Shown piece after piece: positions 16,680 through 25,285 of a stretch of 64,000 nt of DNA (position 1 is the first letter of the stretch; each line of letters begins with the position of its first letter). The translations under genes and the position numbers were made by a program. Source of the DNA: Spartinivicinus marinus (GTDB lineage: Bacteria; Pseudomonadota; Gammaproteobacteria; Pseudomonadales; Zooshikellaceae); the NCBI RefSeq assembly GCF_026309355.1, contig NZ_JAPJZK010000001.1, positions 1,942,501 to 2,006,500 of the forward strand, read 5' to 3'. The notes under the pieces are model-generated. The model saw only the letters and a program-made list of their open reading frames with translations, ran no database searches and had not been told where the DNA came from.

Positions 16680-17465
16680 TTACCCCAACAACACAACAGG
16701 TACTTGATAAGTAGGGTGGTTAATTATTTGGCTCTCAATATCAAAAACTTCTTTAATTAAGCCTGGCTTTAATACTTCTGGCGGTTCGCCTAGAACAACT
16801 TGTTTGCCTTCTTTTATCACCATTATCTTGTCAGCATAGCGGGCTGCTAAATTAAAATCATGAAGAATCACCAATACTGCCGTATTACTTGCAGTTAATT
16901 GCCTGGCTAGCTGGAGTGTTAAATGTTGGTGGGAGGGATCTAGTGCAGAGGTCGGTTCATCTAACAACAGCAATCTAGGAGCTTGCTGATTATCGGTAGT
17001 GATTTGTGCAATCACTCTGGCTAAATGAATCCGCTGTTTTTCCCCACCCGATAGCGACGTATAAATACGGTCGCACAAATGCCAAGCATCAACCTGTTCC
17101 ATAGCCTGCTGAATAATCTCAGCATCTTTGTCTTTGCCTGTTGCCCAGGGAATTCGTCCCATCGAGACCACTTCATAACAACTAAAAGCAAAACTCAAAG
17201 CAGAACTTTGTGGTAAAACCCCTATTTGAGTGGCTCTCAGATTATCTGAAATTGCAGATAAAGGCTGTTGATTAATTAATACCTGTCCAGTTGCTGGCAA
17301 GCGCTCTCCAGTAAGCGCTGAAAATAAAGTACTTTTACCTGCCCCATTAGGCCCCAGCACTGCCAGCACTTCACCAGGCATCACTTCAAAAGTAATATTT
17401 TCAATAATGGTTTTGTTCTGGATATTAACCGACAGATTTTGTACTTCTAGCATAGGGTTTTTCAT
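16680..17465 (-). CDS. hmuV: Haem ABC transporter ATPase
   Basis: The 261-aa ABC ATPase has Walker A GPNGAGKST (38-46), Q-loop region, signature LSGGEKQR, Walker B LLLLDEPTSALD and the switch His in VILHDFNLAARYAD. It powers import of haem from periplasm to cytoplasm with HmuU and HmuT. HmuV-type enzymes have this size and the phrase HDFNLAARYAD. It starts 11 bp after hmuU in the tonB-exbBD-hmuTUV operon. Confidence 0.92.
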   Translation of the reverse strand: MKNPMLEVQNLSVNIQNKTIIENITFEVMPGEVLAVLGPNGAGKSTLFSALTGERLPATGQVLINQQPLSAISDNLRATQIGVLPQSSALSFAFSCYEVVSMGRIPWATGKDKDAEIIQQAMEQVDAWHLCDRIYTSLSGGEKQRIHLARVIAQITTDNQQAPRLLLLDEPTSALDPSHQHLTLQLARQLTASNTAVLVILHDFNLAARYADKIMVIKEGKQVVLGEPPEVLKPGLIKEVFDIESQIINHPTYQVPVVLLG

Positions 17466-17476
17466 TGATTTACTTG

Positions 17477-18523
17477 CTATCCACTGATTGTCTGTCGTTT
17501 TTGTAGTAGTAAAAACATAAAGAATGGCGCACCAATCAGAGCAGTCACAATCCCTATGGGTAATTCAGCAGGCGAGATAATTATGCGTGCACACAAGTCA
17601 GCTAAAACCATTAACATTGCTCCTAGCAATGCTGCAGCAGGCAATAGAAAACGATGATCGGGCCCAACAATAAGCCGAATTAAATGGGGAACAACCAGCC
17701 CAACAAAACCAATCATCCCTGCAAAAGCCACTGCAACGCCTACTAACACTGCGGTTACGATAATTAGCCATTTTTTGGCTTTATCAACATTAACCCCTAA
17801 GTGTCGTGCTTCAGAGTCACCTAACAATAAAGCATTAAGTGTATTGGCATAGCGTGGTAGAACTAAAACAACAGCGGCAACCACTAAAGCCATAGTGCCT
17901 ACATTCAGCCAACTAGCGGCACCTAAACTGCCCATTTGCCAGAAAATAATACTTCTGAGCTGATTATCGTCTGCCAGATAATTAATCAGCCCTATTCCTG
18001 CCATGGCAAACGCATTAATAGCAATGCCCGCTAATAGCATCGTGGCGACGGAAGTGCCGTATGGGCTGGTGCCAATTTTAAAAACCAACCAAGTTGCAGC
18101 CAAACCACCTAAAAATGCAGCCATTGTTGTCGCCCAGTGGGCATAACCTGCAGGCCAAGCACTTTCAAATAAAATAGCCGATGCAGCACCTACTGCAGCT
18201 CCACTGGAGACACCTATAATGGCAGGGTCAGCTAATGGGTTTCGAAATAAACCTTGCATTAATGCCCCACTCACTGCCAGTGCAGCACCAATTAATGAGG
18301 CAAGTAAAACTCTGGGAGTACGAATGGACTCAATAATTAGTTGGTTTTGGGAGAAGCCATCACTTGTCGAAGTTAAGGAAAAACCTAAATTATTGAAAAT
18401 AGCAGCAACCACATCAGCTAGATCAATCGACACAGCACCATTAGCAATTCCCAACAACAAGCAAATGGGGAGCCCCACTGCCAGAACAACAATCACTGAC
18501 AGCGCTTTTTGAGATCGTTTCAT
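17477..18523 (-). CDS. hmuU: Haem ABC transporter permease
   Basis: This FecCD-family permease (348 aa) has about ten membrane segments, the hallmark RTPRVLLASLIGAALAVSGALMQG and the coupling region GMIGFVGLVVPHLIRLIVGPDHR, which contacts the ATPase. It forms a homodimeric channel for haem delivered by HmuT. It lies between hmuT and hmuV in one operon. Confidence 0.92.
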   Translation of the reverse strand: MKRSQKALSVIVVLAVGLPICLLLGIANGAVSIDLADVVAAIFNNLGFSLTSTSDGFSQNQLIIESIRTPRVLLASLIGAALAVSGALMQGLFRNPLADPAIIGVSSGAAVGAASAILFESAWPAGYAHWATTMAAFLGGLAATWLVFKIGTSPYGTSVATMLLAGIAINAFAMAGIGLINYLADDNQLRSIIFWQMGSLGAASWLNVGTMALVVAAVVLVLPRYANTLNALLLGDSEARHLGVNVDKAKKWLIIVTAVLVGVAVAFAGMIGFVGLVVPHLIRLIVGPDHRFLLPAAALLGAMLMVLADLCARIIISPAELPIGIVTALIGAPFFMFLLLQKRQTISG

Positions 18524-18572
18524 AAGAGGCAGAAGAAAACCCAGTTATACCATATCAAACACTAAATTAGAT

Positions 18573-19442
18573 TTATGGAACTTTAACAATTGCAGAATGT
18601 AAATCAGGGTATGCTTCAGCTGCTAATTTTTGTGCAGCTTCAACAACTCTAGGCCCAACACCGCCTACCAATAAACTACTATCTACAGTAATCACTCGGT
18701 TATTTTTTGCCGCTGGAGTTTGTATTAAACCTGGCTGCTGCGCAATTAATGTAGCCAGACTACTACTGTTTTTAAACATATGATCAGGCACTATGATCAC
18801 TTCAGGTGCCATTGCTATCAAGCTTTCGCTAGCCAGTTGTCGATAACCTTTAACTGACGTCGCAGCTGGATTTAATATGCCTGCTAATGCCATTAACGTG
18901 TTAGCAGAAGTACCTGTTCCCGCAACCATTGGGGAACGACCGCCCGGCTGAACCAAAAAAACTCCCTTCAAAGGCTTTTTAACAGCTTTTAATTGCTTAG
19001 CCAGCTGCTGCTGATTAGCTCTAATGCCAGCAAGTAATGCCTGCCCTTGAGGCTCTTTACTCACCAGTTTGGCAACTTCAGTTATTCGCTTCTCTAGTGC
19101 TGTTATGGTTACAGCAGTAGGCAGTTGTTGCACATTAATGTTTAAAGACTGCAACTGCTGGATAACATTCGGCGGCCCCATTTCAGCAGAGCCTAGCAAT
19201 AGAGTAGGCTTAAGACTAATTACACCTTCTAACGACAAACTACGATGGTAGCCTATTTTCGGTAGTTTACTGGCAGACTCGGGATATATACTACTAGTGT
19301 CCACTGCCACCAGTTGACCTCCCACACCTAGTGCATAAAGTAGCTCTGTCATTGCGCCACCAGCTGAAATAATGCGCTGCTGAGCTTGAAGCAATGTAGA
19401 CAGTACAACCCCTAGAATTAAAGCGGATAATTTTGCTTTCAT
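18573..19442 (-). CDS. hmuT: Haem-binding periplasmic protein
   Basis: The 289-aa secreted protein is a class III (BtuF/FhuD-like) binding protein with a helical backbone. A signal peptide (MKAKLSALILGVVLSTLLQA) precedes RIISAGGAMTELLYALGVGGQLVAVDTSS. The segment YPESASKLPKIGYHRSLSLEG contains the Tyr that is the axial haem ligand in PhuT/HmuT-type proteins. Its ATG overlaps the exbD stop by one base (TAATG), which indicates translational coupling of the energy module to the importer. Confidence 0.9.
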   Translation of the reverse strand: MKAKLSALILGVVLSTLLQAQQRIISAGGAMTELLYALGVGGQLVAVDTSSIYPESASKLPKIGYHRSLSLEGVISLKPTLLLGSAEMGPPNVIQQLQSLNINVQQLPTAVTITALEKRITEVAKLVSKEPQGQALLAGIRANQQQLAKQLKAVKKPLKGVFLVQPGGRSPMVAGTGTSANTLMALAGILNPAATSVKGYRQLASESLIAMAPEVIIVPDHMFKNSSSLATLIAQQPGLIQTPAAKNNRVITVDSSLLVGGVGPRVVEAAQKLAAEAYPDLHSAIVKVP

Positions 19443-19864
19443 TATTCTCTCTGCATAATAATGTCAGCCACCGCAATTTCATTTTCCTGCAAATAGGCTA
19501 ACAGTTTTAAGAGCTGCTCAGCCTGAGCTTGTTTATCTGCAGCCACCGTGACTTTATCCAGTTTGTTTTGCTGTAACTTTCCATCAAGCACTTTGGTTAA
19601 TTCATCCCACTCAGTAAAAGTGGCAGACTCAATTTGCCAGCCAGTGCCGTCTTTAAGTACTGCTATTTCGATAGGGTTTGGCTTTTTCTGGGGCTCTAGT
19701 GATTCAGAGGCAGCTGCTGGTAAATCAATGGGTAGCAATAACTGAGCGCTGTTTGCAGTAAGGAGAAAAAACACCAGAACAATGAACAATACATCTAATA
19801 GTGATGTTAAATCCGGTAAAAATGAGCCAGATGACTGGTCATCTTCATTGGAAAACTGAATCAT
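19442..19864 (-). CDS. exbD: ExbD, TonB energy-transducing subunit
   Basis: The 140-aa protein has a short cytoplasmic tail, one membrane helix with the essential Asp (D24 in LTSLLDVLFIVLVFFLL) and a periplasmic ExbD domain. With ExbB it converts proton-motive force into TonB motion. Start overlaps the exbB stop (ATGA), and its stop overlaps hmuT. Confidence 0.9.
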   Translation of the reverse strand: MIQFSNEDDQSSGSFLPDLTSLLDVLFIVLVFFLLTANSAQLLLPIDLPAAASESLEPQKKPNPIEIAVLKDGTGWQIESATFTEWDELTKVLDGKLQQNKLDKVTVAADKQAQAEQLLKLLAYLQENEIAVADIIMQRE

Positions 19865-20532
19865 GCTACAGCCTTTAAATTCTGGTCTGAATTGCTTTCA
19901 AGGCTGCCTTCATCATGCTCCTTCACCATCATCTGGCAATGAAACGCATTGAGCCAATGCTGAAGCCGCTGGCAATAACTATTGCTCCAAATATAAAACA
20001 GTTGTGCTCCCACAATCGCAGGCACGGCAATAACCAAGCCAAATGCAGTGGTATACATCGCCTGCCATAAGCCATCCGCAAGAATATTGGGAGTCACCGG
20101 GCCTTGATGTTGAGCAACACCTTTAAACATCACAATCATGCCTAAAATCGTACCTAACAAGCCTAGTAAAGGGCTGATCATGCCTATGAGTTGTAATAGC
20201 TTTAAGCGAGCAGTGTTAGTTTGATGTTGCTTTGCCAACCAGCAAGATAGCTGCTGCTCTCTTACAACGTTTTTACCCTGGTACTCACTTAACAGCTTAA
20301 TACCGACGGCAATACCACGCTGCTTTTTTTGCAGCCAAGCAGGCTGTTCAACCACATTATTTTTCCAGCGACTAAGCAACACAGATAATTTGCTGTCTGG
20401 AATGAGTGGTAACAGTAAAAAATAACAAAGCCGCTCTAAAATCAAAGCGATCATTAGCAGTGAACAAAAGGCCAGTGGATATAACATCCAGCCCATGGCA
20501 TTTAGGGCTTGTTGTAAATAATCAATATTCAT
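19861..20532 (-). CDS. exbB: ExbB, TonB-associated proton channel
   Basis: The 223-aa MotA/TolQ/ExbB protein has three membrane segments and the signature LLQLIGMISPLLGLLGTILGMIVMFKGV, then LADGLWQAMYTTAFGLVIAVPAIV. It forms the pentameric channel that drives ExbD and TonB. It starts 13 bp after tonB and overlaps exbD by 4 bp. It is a dedicated copy for this haem locus. Whether another ExbB/TolQ system exists elsewhere cannot be judged from the window. Confidence 0.92.
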   Translation of the reverse strand: MNIDYLQQALNAMGWMLYPLAFCSLLMIALILERLCYFLLLPLIPDSKLSVLLSRWKNNVVEQPAWLQKKQRGIAVGIKLLSEYQGKNVVREQQLSCWLAKQHQTNTARLKLLQLIGMISPLLGLLGTILGMIVMFKGVAQHQGPVTPNILADGLWQAMYTTAFGLVIAVPAIVGAQLFYIWSNSYCQRLQHWLNAFHCQMMVKEHDEGSLESNSDQNLKAVA

Positions 20533-20545
20533 AAATTAGCCATTA

Positions 20546-21328
20546 TTAATTGAGTTTAAAAACTACTGACTGGATGACTGTAGACTCAACTGGCTTACCT
20601 GCTAGCAACATGGGAGAGCATTGTGTTCTCTTTACCATTTTGAGTGCTTCCCTATCTAACACCGGATAACCAGAGCTTTTCTGAATTGAAATACTTTCCT
20701 TGCCACCCCTTTCATCTAACTCCACTTTTACTAATACCTCTCCTTGCTGATTACGACGTTTTGCTCTAGAAGGGTAATTAAGTTCAGTCTGAGAGCAACG
20801 AGGCTTTGCTTGAGCATTCTTATGACTAGAACCCAGCGATTTTTTTGCCACCACAGGTGTAGCACTTGCCACTTGAGTTTGCTTTTCTGGCTTTTTAATT
20901 GGCTTTTCAGTTTTTTTCGCAACCACAGGCTTTGGTGTTTTTGGTTTAGGCTTCGCTTTTACTACCTTTTTAACCGGTGGCTTTTTGACTGGCTTTGGTT
21001 TGACTACCTTAGCTATTTTAGGCTTTGGCTTAACTGGTTTTTTCTTAACTATTTTCTTAGCTGGTTTTTTTTTGGTAACAGGCTTAGGGGTAGGTTTTGG
21101 CTCAACTTTGGCTACTTCTTGCTTAGGTTCTAGCTGTTTTTCCTCAACAGGCTTTGCCTGAGTAGGCTCCACTACCCGCTGTTTAAAAGTGACATGCTGA
21201 AGTTTAAGAGGTGAACTTAACGCAGCCATTGCCTTCGGCGTTACTTCTGGTTGTTGCTGAAGGAACAACCAAAGCCAACCATGCAATAGAACAGACACAC
21301 TTATGAATAACAGCAACAACCGGCTCAT
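20546..21328 (-). CDS. tonB: TonB energy transducer
   Basis: TonB has a single N-terminal anchor (SRLLLLFISVSVLLHGWLWLFL), a long Pro/Lys-rich periplasmic spacer (PKPKPV, KKPVKP, VKPKPVKKPPVKK repeats) and a C-terminal TonB domain (ELNYPSRAKRRNQQGEVLVKV ... GYPVLDREALKMV). The frame begins with TTG at 21349, but ATG 21328 (260 aa) is preferred because a Fur-type palindrome sits at 21351-21370. It is the first gene of the haem-import operon, so energising and import are induced together. Confidence 0.92.
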   Translation of the reverse strand: MSRLLLLFISVSVLLHGWLWLFLQQQPEVTPKAMAALSSPLKLQHVTFKQRVVEPTQAKPVEEKQLEPKQEVAKVEPKPTPKPVTKKKPAKKIVKKKPVKPKPKIAKVVKPKPVKKPPVKKVVKAKPKPKTPKPVVAKKTEKPIKKPEKQTQVASATPVVAKKSLGSSHKNAQAKPRCSQTELNYPSRAKRRNQQGEVLVKVELDERGGKESISIQKSSGYPVLDREALKMVKRTQCSPMLLAGKPVESTVIQSVVFKLN

Positions 21329-21350
21329 AACCAACTTTATCAAAATCAAC

Positions 21351-21370
21351 TTAATGATAATGATTATTAA
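21351..21370. promoter_or_regulatory. Fur box of the tonB-exbBD-hmuTUV operon
   Basis: TTAATGATAATGATTATTAA is a near-palindrome that fits the GATAAT-type Fur consensus, directly upstream of tonB. A -35-like TTGATT lies about 16-18 bp upstream of AT-rich -10 candidates inside the box on the minus strand. Confidence 0.85.
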
Positions 21371-21448
21371 CTACAAGAAACCGCAAATCAATAGTGGACC
21401 CTCATGTGGGTTCACGTTATTTATGGAATAACTACCAGTGCTTAAGTA

Positions 21449-21547
21449 GGGGATAGATGAACAATACAGAACCTTATGAGGCAAGGATGCCGATTAGAGC
21501 ATCCAGGGAGGGACTTGATGCGTGTTCTGTATTGTTTATGTAGCCCC
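21449..21547. repeat. Palindromic repeat, family 2, copy 2
   Basis: This 99-bp element has 24-bp terminal inverted repeats with three mismatches (GGGGATAGATGAACAATAC... / ...GTATTGTTTATGTAGCCCC) and an inner hairpin GATGC/GCATC. It begins 17 bp after the receptor stop codon, in the same orientation as the copy at 16528-16622. Confidence 0.87.
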
Positions 21548-21564
21548 TTACAGGAAGCTCTTTC

Positions 21565-23550
21565 TTAAAACTTATAACTCACCGCTACTTTGGCATTAAT
21601 CCCTGATTCATCCAACTGTGAGAATGCAGTTCGATAATGGCGATCAGTAACGTTATCTATACCAAAGTCTACCCGTAGCCCTTCTAGTTTTTTCTGACTA
21701 GGCTCCCAACTGACATAAATATCAGTTACCGTATAACCATCATAATTAGACTGAGGGTTACCCACAGGCACTCGATCTTGATTCTTGGCATGAGTCACTC
21801 TTACCCCTGCAGTAACATCACCCTGCATAAAGTAACGCTCTAACCCAACCACCGTTTTATCGGCAGGAATATTCTGTAAATATTGGCCACTGTCTTTGTC
21901 TTTACCGCGAGTACGACCATAGGAAAAATTAACCCCATAATCACCTGTCTTATATTGTGAATCAAACTCATAGCCTTTTAGTTCAGCATCGCGAACATTG
22001 ACATAAGTAGTGGTAAACCTTTCAACATCCTGCTCAATGTAGTTATCCACATCATTTTTAAAATAAGTCAGACGCATACTTAAAATATCGCCCTGACTGA
22101 GCAGATCATTAAATTTAAAGCGGGTACTAAGCTCTTTATTTTTGGCTTCTTCAGGCTTCAAGTTAGGGTTTGGCACAAAGACATTGCCATAGAAGTGGGT
22201 ACCAGAAACATACAACTCTTGTAGGCTTGGTGCCCTAAAAGCCTCATCATAAAGTGCATGAAGGGTTAACCACTCAAATGGGTTATAGCTAATTGCCAGT
22301 GACTTAGATAACTCATTTTCAGTTTGATCTTTACCCACTGAACTGTCGTCTGGTCTGTTATCAAACTGATCAAAACGAAGACCTGGCTGTATCGTCCAGT
22401 AGTCACCCAAAGGAATGGCTAGCTTGGTAAATACGCCCCATACCGTGCTCCGTCCATCAGTAAATTCAGGCCGGTCTGCTCCGTTTCGCTTACCTTCAAC
22501 TCGATCCTGGTAATAGTCCAAGCCATATGTCCAATCTACCCAGCTAAGCTCCGAGGTATTGACTAGCGAAAGGCCCGTCGTGCTATAACGAATCGAGTCG
22601 TGTCTTGGTGCACCCGTTTTCTTAAATTCATTTAGCTTAGTGTAATTATGATAAAGGGTGGCATTTACATTTACCCAGTCGTTATTTTCTGGGTTTAACT
22701 CATAACCAACCACCCAGTTATTTTGCTCGGTTTTACGATTGATTAATGGATTAGACCGCGCTGAAACATTAGTAGAGGGATTGGATGGCACATTCTCATC
22801 AATATGGTTCATATGATAAGTAAACTTCAGCATTTCATCTTCAGCTAAATGCCAGCGCCATTTAGCTAGCCCACCCTTATGCCGAGACGCAGAATTTTCT
22901 AACTCTTTTCCACTGCCCAGCCTTAACTCATTACTATCTGTATAAAAGGTGCTTAGCAAATAATCGGTATTGCCTAAACGACCAGCCAGTGTCGTATTGT
23001 TGCGATTATCATGATCCGCTTTTTGATAACCCTGCTTAACCTTTACTGCAACGTTTTCATCAGGATTAAGAATGTCGTCAGCATCAATGGTTGTCAGACC
23101 AATAGCTCCGCCAATTGCACCACTACCCCACAGTGAACCTGATGCACCTTTAACTACCTCTACTGACTTCAATAATTCCGGTTCAATAAAAAATAACCCA
23201 CGGTGAGCACCGTCACTGAAATTTTGCCGAGCACCATCAATCACTTGAACAATTCTGCGCTCATCTAAACCACGAATATTCACTCGCTGGGAAGCTTTTC
23301 TTGGCCCAGCTGACACTTGTACATTCGACAAGTGCTTTACAGTATCCGCAATACTATCCGGCTGCTGTAGTGAAATAGACTCACTATCAACCTGATCTAC
23401 TGATTTAGGCTCTTTTTGAGTAGTTGTTTCTGAGCGTGTGGCGGTTACCACTACCTCATCAAATGTGACTTTTTGACTGGCCCAACTAGAAACGCTAACA
23501 GCTAATGCACTGGCTAAAGCAGTGAGCTGCCAATATGGCTGCTCTGTCAT
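21565..23550 (-). CDS. phuR: TonB-dependent haem receptor
   Basis: The 661-aa outer-membrane receptor has a signal peptide, a TonB box (DEVVVTATR), a plug domain (VQVSAGPRKASQRVNIRGLDERRIVQVIDGARQNF in outline) and a 22-strand barrel ending in aromatic Phe. FRAP (438-441) and NPNL (461-464), the haem-receptor hallmarks, are both present. The frame extends to TTG 23586, but ATG 23550 is preferred because GGGGGGAT lies just upstream and it gives a normal signal peptide. A Fur-boxed promoter lies 250 bp upstream. Substrate is haem or haemoproteins by family; the exact host is unknown. Confidence 0.9.
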   Translation of the reverse strand: MTEQPYWQLTALASALAVSVSSWASQKVTFDEVVVTATRSETTTQKEPKSVDQVDSESISLQQPDSIADTVKHLSNVQVSAGPRKASQRVNIRGLDERRIVQVIDGARQNFSDGAHRGLFFIEPELLKSVEVVKGASGSLWGSGAIGGAIGLTTIDADDILNPDENVAVKVKQGYQKADHDNRNNTTLAGRLGNTDYLLSTFYTDSNELRLGSGKELENSASRHKGGLAKWRWHLAEDEMLKFTYHMNHIDENVPSNPSTNVSARSNPLINRKTEQNNWVVGYELNPENNDWVNVNATLYHNYTKLNEFKKTGAPRHDSIRYSTTGLSLVNTSELSWVDWTYGLDYYQDRVEGKRNGADRPEFTDGRSTVWGVFTKLAIPLGDYWTIQPGLRFDQFDNRPDDSSVGKDQTENELSKSLAISYNPFEWLTLHALYDEAFRAPSLQELYVSGTHFYGNVFVPNPNLKPEEAKNKELSTRFKFNDLLSQGDILSMRLTYFKNDVDNYIEQDVERFTTTYVNVRDAELKGYEFDSQYKTGDYGVNFSYGRTRGKDKDSGQYLQNIPADKTVVGLERYFMQGDVTAGVRVTHAKNQDRVPVGNPQSNYDGYTVTDIYVSWEPSQKKLEGLRVDFGIDNVTDRHYRTAFSQLDESGINAKVAVSYKF

Positions 23551-23599
23551 TGGAATATCCCCCCAGATATTGGAGGTTGTCACCAAAATCTAGTATCCG

Positions 23600-23707
23600 G
23601 TATGAAGAAGTAACAAGCTATTCCTCGCCGCTCTAAAAGGCCATCCCTAGCCTTTAGAGCTAAAGCTGTTCCCGACAGTAGCGATTGAATATCCTGTTAC
23701 CCCATAC
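23600..23707. repeat. Palindromic repeat, family 1, copy D (diverged)
   Basis: Ends GTATGAAGAAGTAACAAGC / ATCCTGTTACCCCATAC and inner stems GCTCTAAA.GG/CC.TTTAGAGC and CTGT/ACAG match the plan of the copies at 31342, 34900 and 46474, with changed bases paired. It lies inside the predicted 5' untranslated leader of phuR. Confidence 0.7.
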
Positions 23708-23803
23708 ATCCTAGTTTTTACGACAACCCTTTTGAAAAGAAAGAAAAAACTCACTGAAGCAAATACTCCAGTGATTAAGCTAAGTGAGTAGTAGCACAAT
23801 AAA

Positions 23804-23836
23804 TGCAAATGATAATAATTATTATTTGCAAGTCAA
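23804..23836 (-). promoter_or_regulatory. Promoter and Fur box of the haem receptor gene
   Basis: A near-perfect 27-bp palindrome (23804-23830; TGCAAATGATAATAATTAT then TATTTGCA) overlaps a minus-strand promoter, TTGACT (23836-23831) and TATCAT (23814-23809) with a 16-bp spacer. It closely resembles the box of sRNA 1. It may also affect the divergent Rieske gene. Confidence 0.87.
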
Positions 23837-23932
23837 TAGCATAATTACCTAACTGCCATCCTTTGAGGTTTTAATAAGAAGTTTTAAAGTAGATATGAAG
23901 AAGCAGAGCAGCTGAAACTACTGGAAATTGAT

Positions 23933-24256
23933 GTGATTAAACTGTGCCATATAGATGAAATAAAAGAAGGGGAAAGCCGAGGCTTTAAAAGTGGCGAGTA
24001 CAATGTATTTGCAATTAAAAAGCAGGGTGAGATTTACCTTTACCACAACAGCTGCCCCCACCTGGGCATTAGCCTGGAATGGATGCCAGATCAGTTTTTA
24101 GATATAGAAGGCAGCTTAATTCAGTGTGCTACTCATGGTGCTTTGTTTTTAATCGAATCTGGCGAGTGCATCGCCGGTCCCTGCCAAGGCGAATGCTTGT
24201 TACCCTGCCCATTTTCAATCCAAGATGGGCAGATTTGTTTAAAGGTTATTGAGTAA
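23933..24256 (+). CDS. Small Rieske [2Fe-2S] protein
   Basis: The 107-aa cytoplasmic protein is a stand-alone Rieske domain with ligands C41-P-H43 and C65-A-T-H68, as in ferredoxin components of dioxygenases and NirD-type proteins. Start is GTG at 23933 with GGAAA upstream. It is divergent from the haem receptor and shares its Fur-boxed control region, and it converges with sfsA. Its electron-transfer partner is not in the window. A role in haem or iron metabolism is a guess from context. Confidence 0.8.
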   Translation: MIKLCHIDEIKEGESRGFKSGEYNVFAIKKQGEIYLYHNSCPHLGISLEWMPDQFLDIEGSLIQCATHGALFLIESGECIAGPCQGECLLPCPFSIQDGQICLKVIE

Positions 24257-24989
24257 GTCGCTCAATAACCGGTAGCGACTTTACCAGCTCAATTTGCTCT
24301 GCTGATAAATCTGCCTGATAGGCAATCACTTCAACACCTGCCTTGATAGCCTCTCTCAGTAGCTCACCATAAGTGGGATCAATAGCATCGGCTGGCGCCA
24401 CTTTCTCAATGCCATGGTGTTGCACACAAAACAACAAAACAGCTCGATGCCCAGCCTCTACCATTTCCATCAGCTCACGGATATGCTTTGCACCACGAGC
24501 AGTCACTGCGTCAGGAAAGATACCCCAGCCATCACCAATGGCTAAAGTGACGTTTTTAACTTCTACATAGCAGTCCGCTAAACCCTCACCTTTTAACAAA
24601 AAGTCTATGCGGCTGTTCTCTTTCCCGTAGCGAACTTCTTTATTAATTTCGCTATAACCTTGTAATTCGGTTATCACGCCCTTATCTATAGCTTCCCTGA
24701 CCAAATGATTCGCTCGGCCAGTGTTAATACCTGCCAAGTAATGGTCAACTTTGCCATCCTGATGAGTAATTGGGGTCTCTACAATTTCCCAGGTGTGAGG
24801 ATACTTTCTCTTCGCTTGGTTAGAGGTAGAAAACCAAACTTTGCTACCTGGCTGGCAACAGTTTTTCATTGAGCCCGTATTGGGACAGTGAATGGTAATT
24901 TGCGAACCATCCGCTAGCTCAATATCGGCCAAAAAACGCTTATAGCGTTTTATGAGGACGCCTTGTTGGCAAGCTGGAGTGAACTTCAA
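24246..24989 (-). CDS. sfsA: SfsA-family DNA-binding/nuclease-like protein
   Basis: SfsA (sugar fermentation stimulation protein) shows [62 protein letters not shown] and [19 protein letters not shown]. The conserved Asp and E-x-K pattern resembles the PD-(D/E)XK nuclease core. The frame opens at ATG 25049 without a ribosome-binding site. TTG at 24989 gives [10 protein letters not shown], matches the normal SfsA start and is preceded by AGGGATA, so it is preferred (247 aa). Its stop overlaps the Rieske gene tail by 11 bp. Function in bacteria remains poorly defined. Confidence 0.88.
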   Translation of the reverse strand: MKFTPACQQGVLIKRYKRFLADIELADGSQITIHCPNTGSMKNCCQPGSKVWFSTSNQAKRKYPHTWEIVETPITHQDGKVDHYLAGINTGRANHLVREAIDKGVITELQGYSEINKEVRYGKENSRIDFLLKGEGLADCYVEVKNVTLAIGDGWGIFPDAVTARGAKHIRELMEMVEAGHRAVLLFCVQHHGIEKVAPADAIDPTYGELLREAIKAGVEVIAYQADLSAEQIELVKSLPVIERLTQ

Positions 24990-25179
24990 GCTGATATCCC
25001 TATGATTGAATTCAATCAAATGTGTGCAGTCTAACGATAAATCGACCATACTAGTTAAGTTGGCAGCAGTTCACAACACTTGGTAATAAAGGAGCAGCTT
25101 TTTATCACTTTGATAATTTGGGAAGCACAGCTTCCGCAAATAAATCAGTAGCTTCCTTTTAAGCTATCTGGTAGTTTCA

Positions 25180-25213
25180 CCGCTCCTAAAAGGAATTGAT
25201 CCGGTTGGAGCGG
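25180..25213 (+). promoter_or_regulatory. Hairpin in the dksA leader
   Basis: CCGCTCC (25180-25186) pairs with GGAGCGG (25207-25213) about 70 bp upstream of dksA. GGAAGC-ACA-GCTTCC lies further upstream. These may shape the 5' leader; no known riboswitch is recognised. Confidence 0.35.
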
Positions 25214-25285
25214 GCAGATGAACCAAAGTGACATAGCCAGCTGCTGATCGATGGGAAAATTTCTTGAATGTGAGGCTGTAAAAAT

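Noticed and set aside
21449-21547. Repeat copies as parts of a CRISPR array
   Set aside because: Copies are kilobases apart, palindromic, diverged and without spacers or cas genes.
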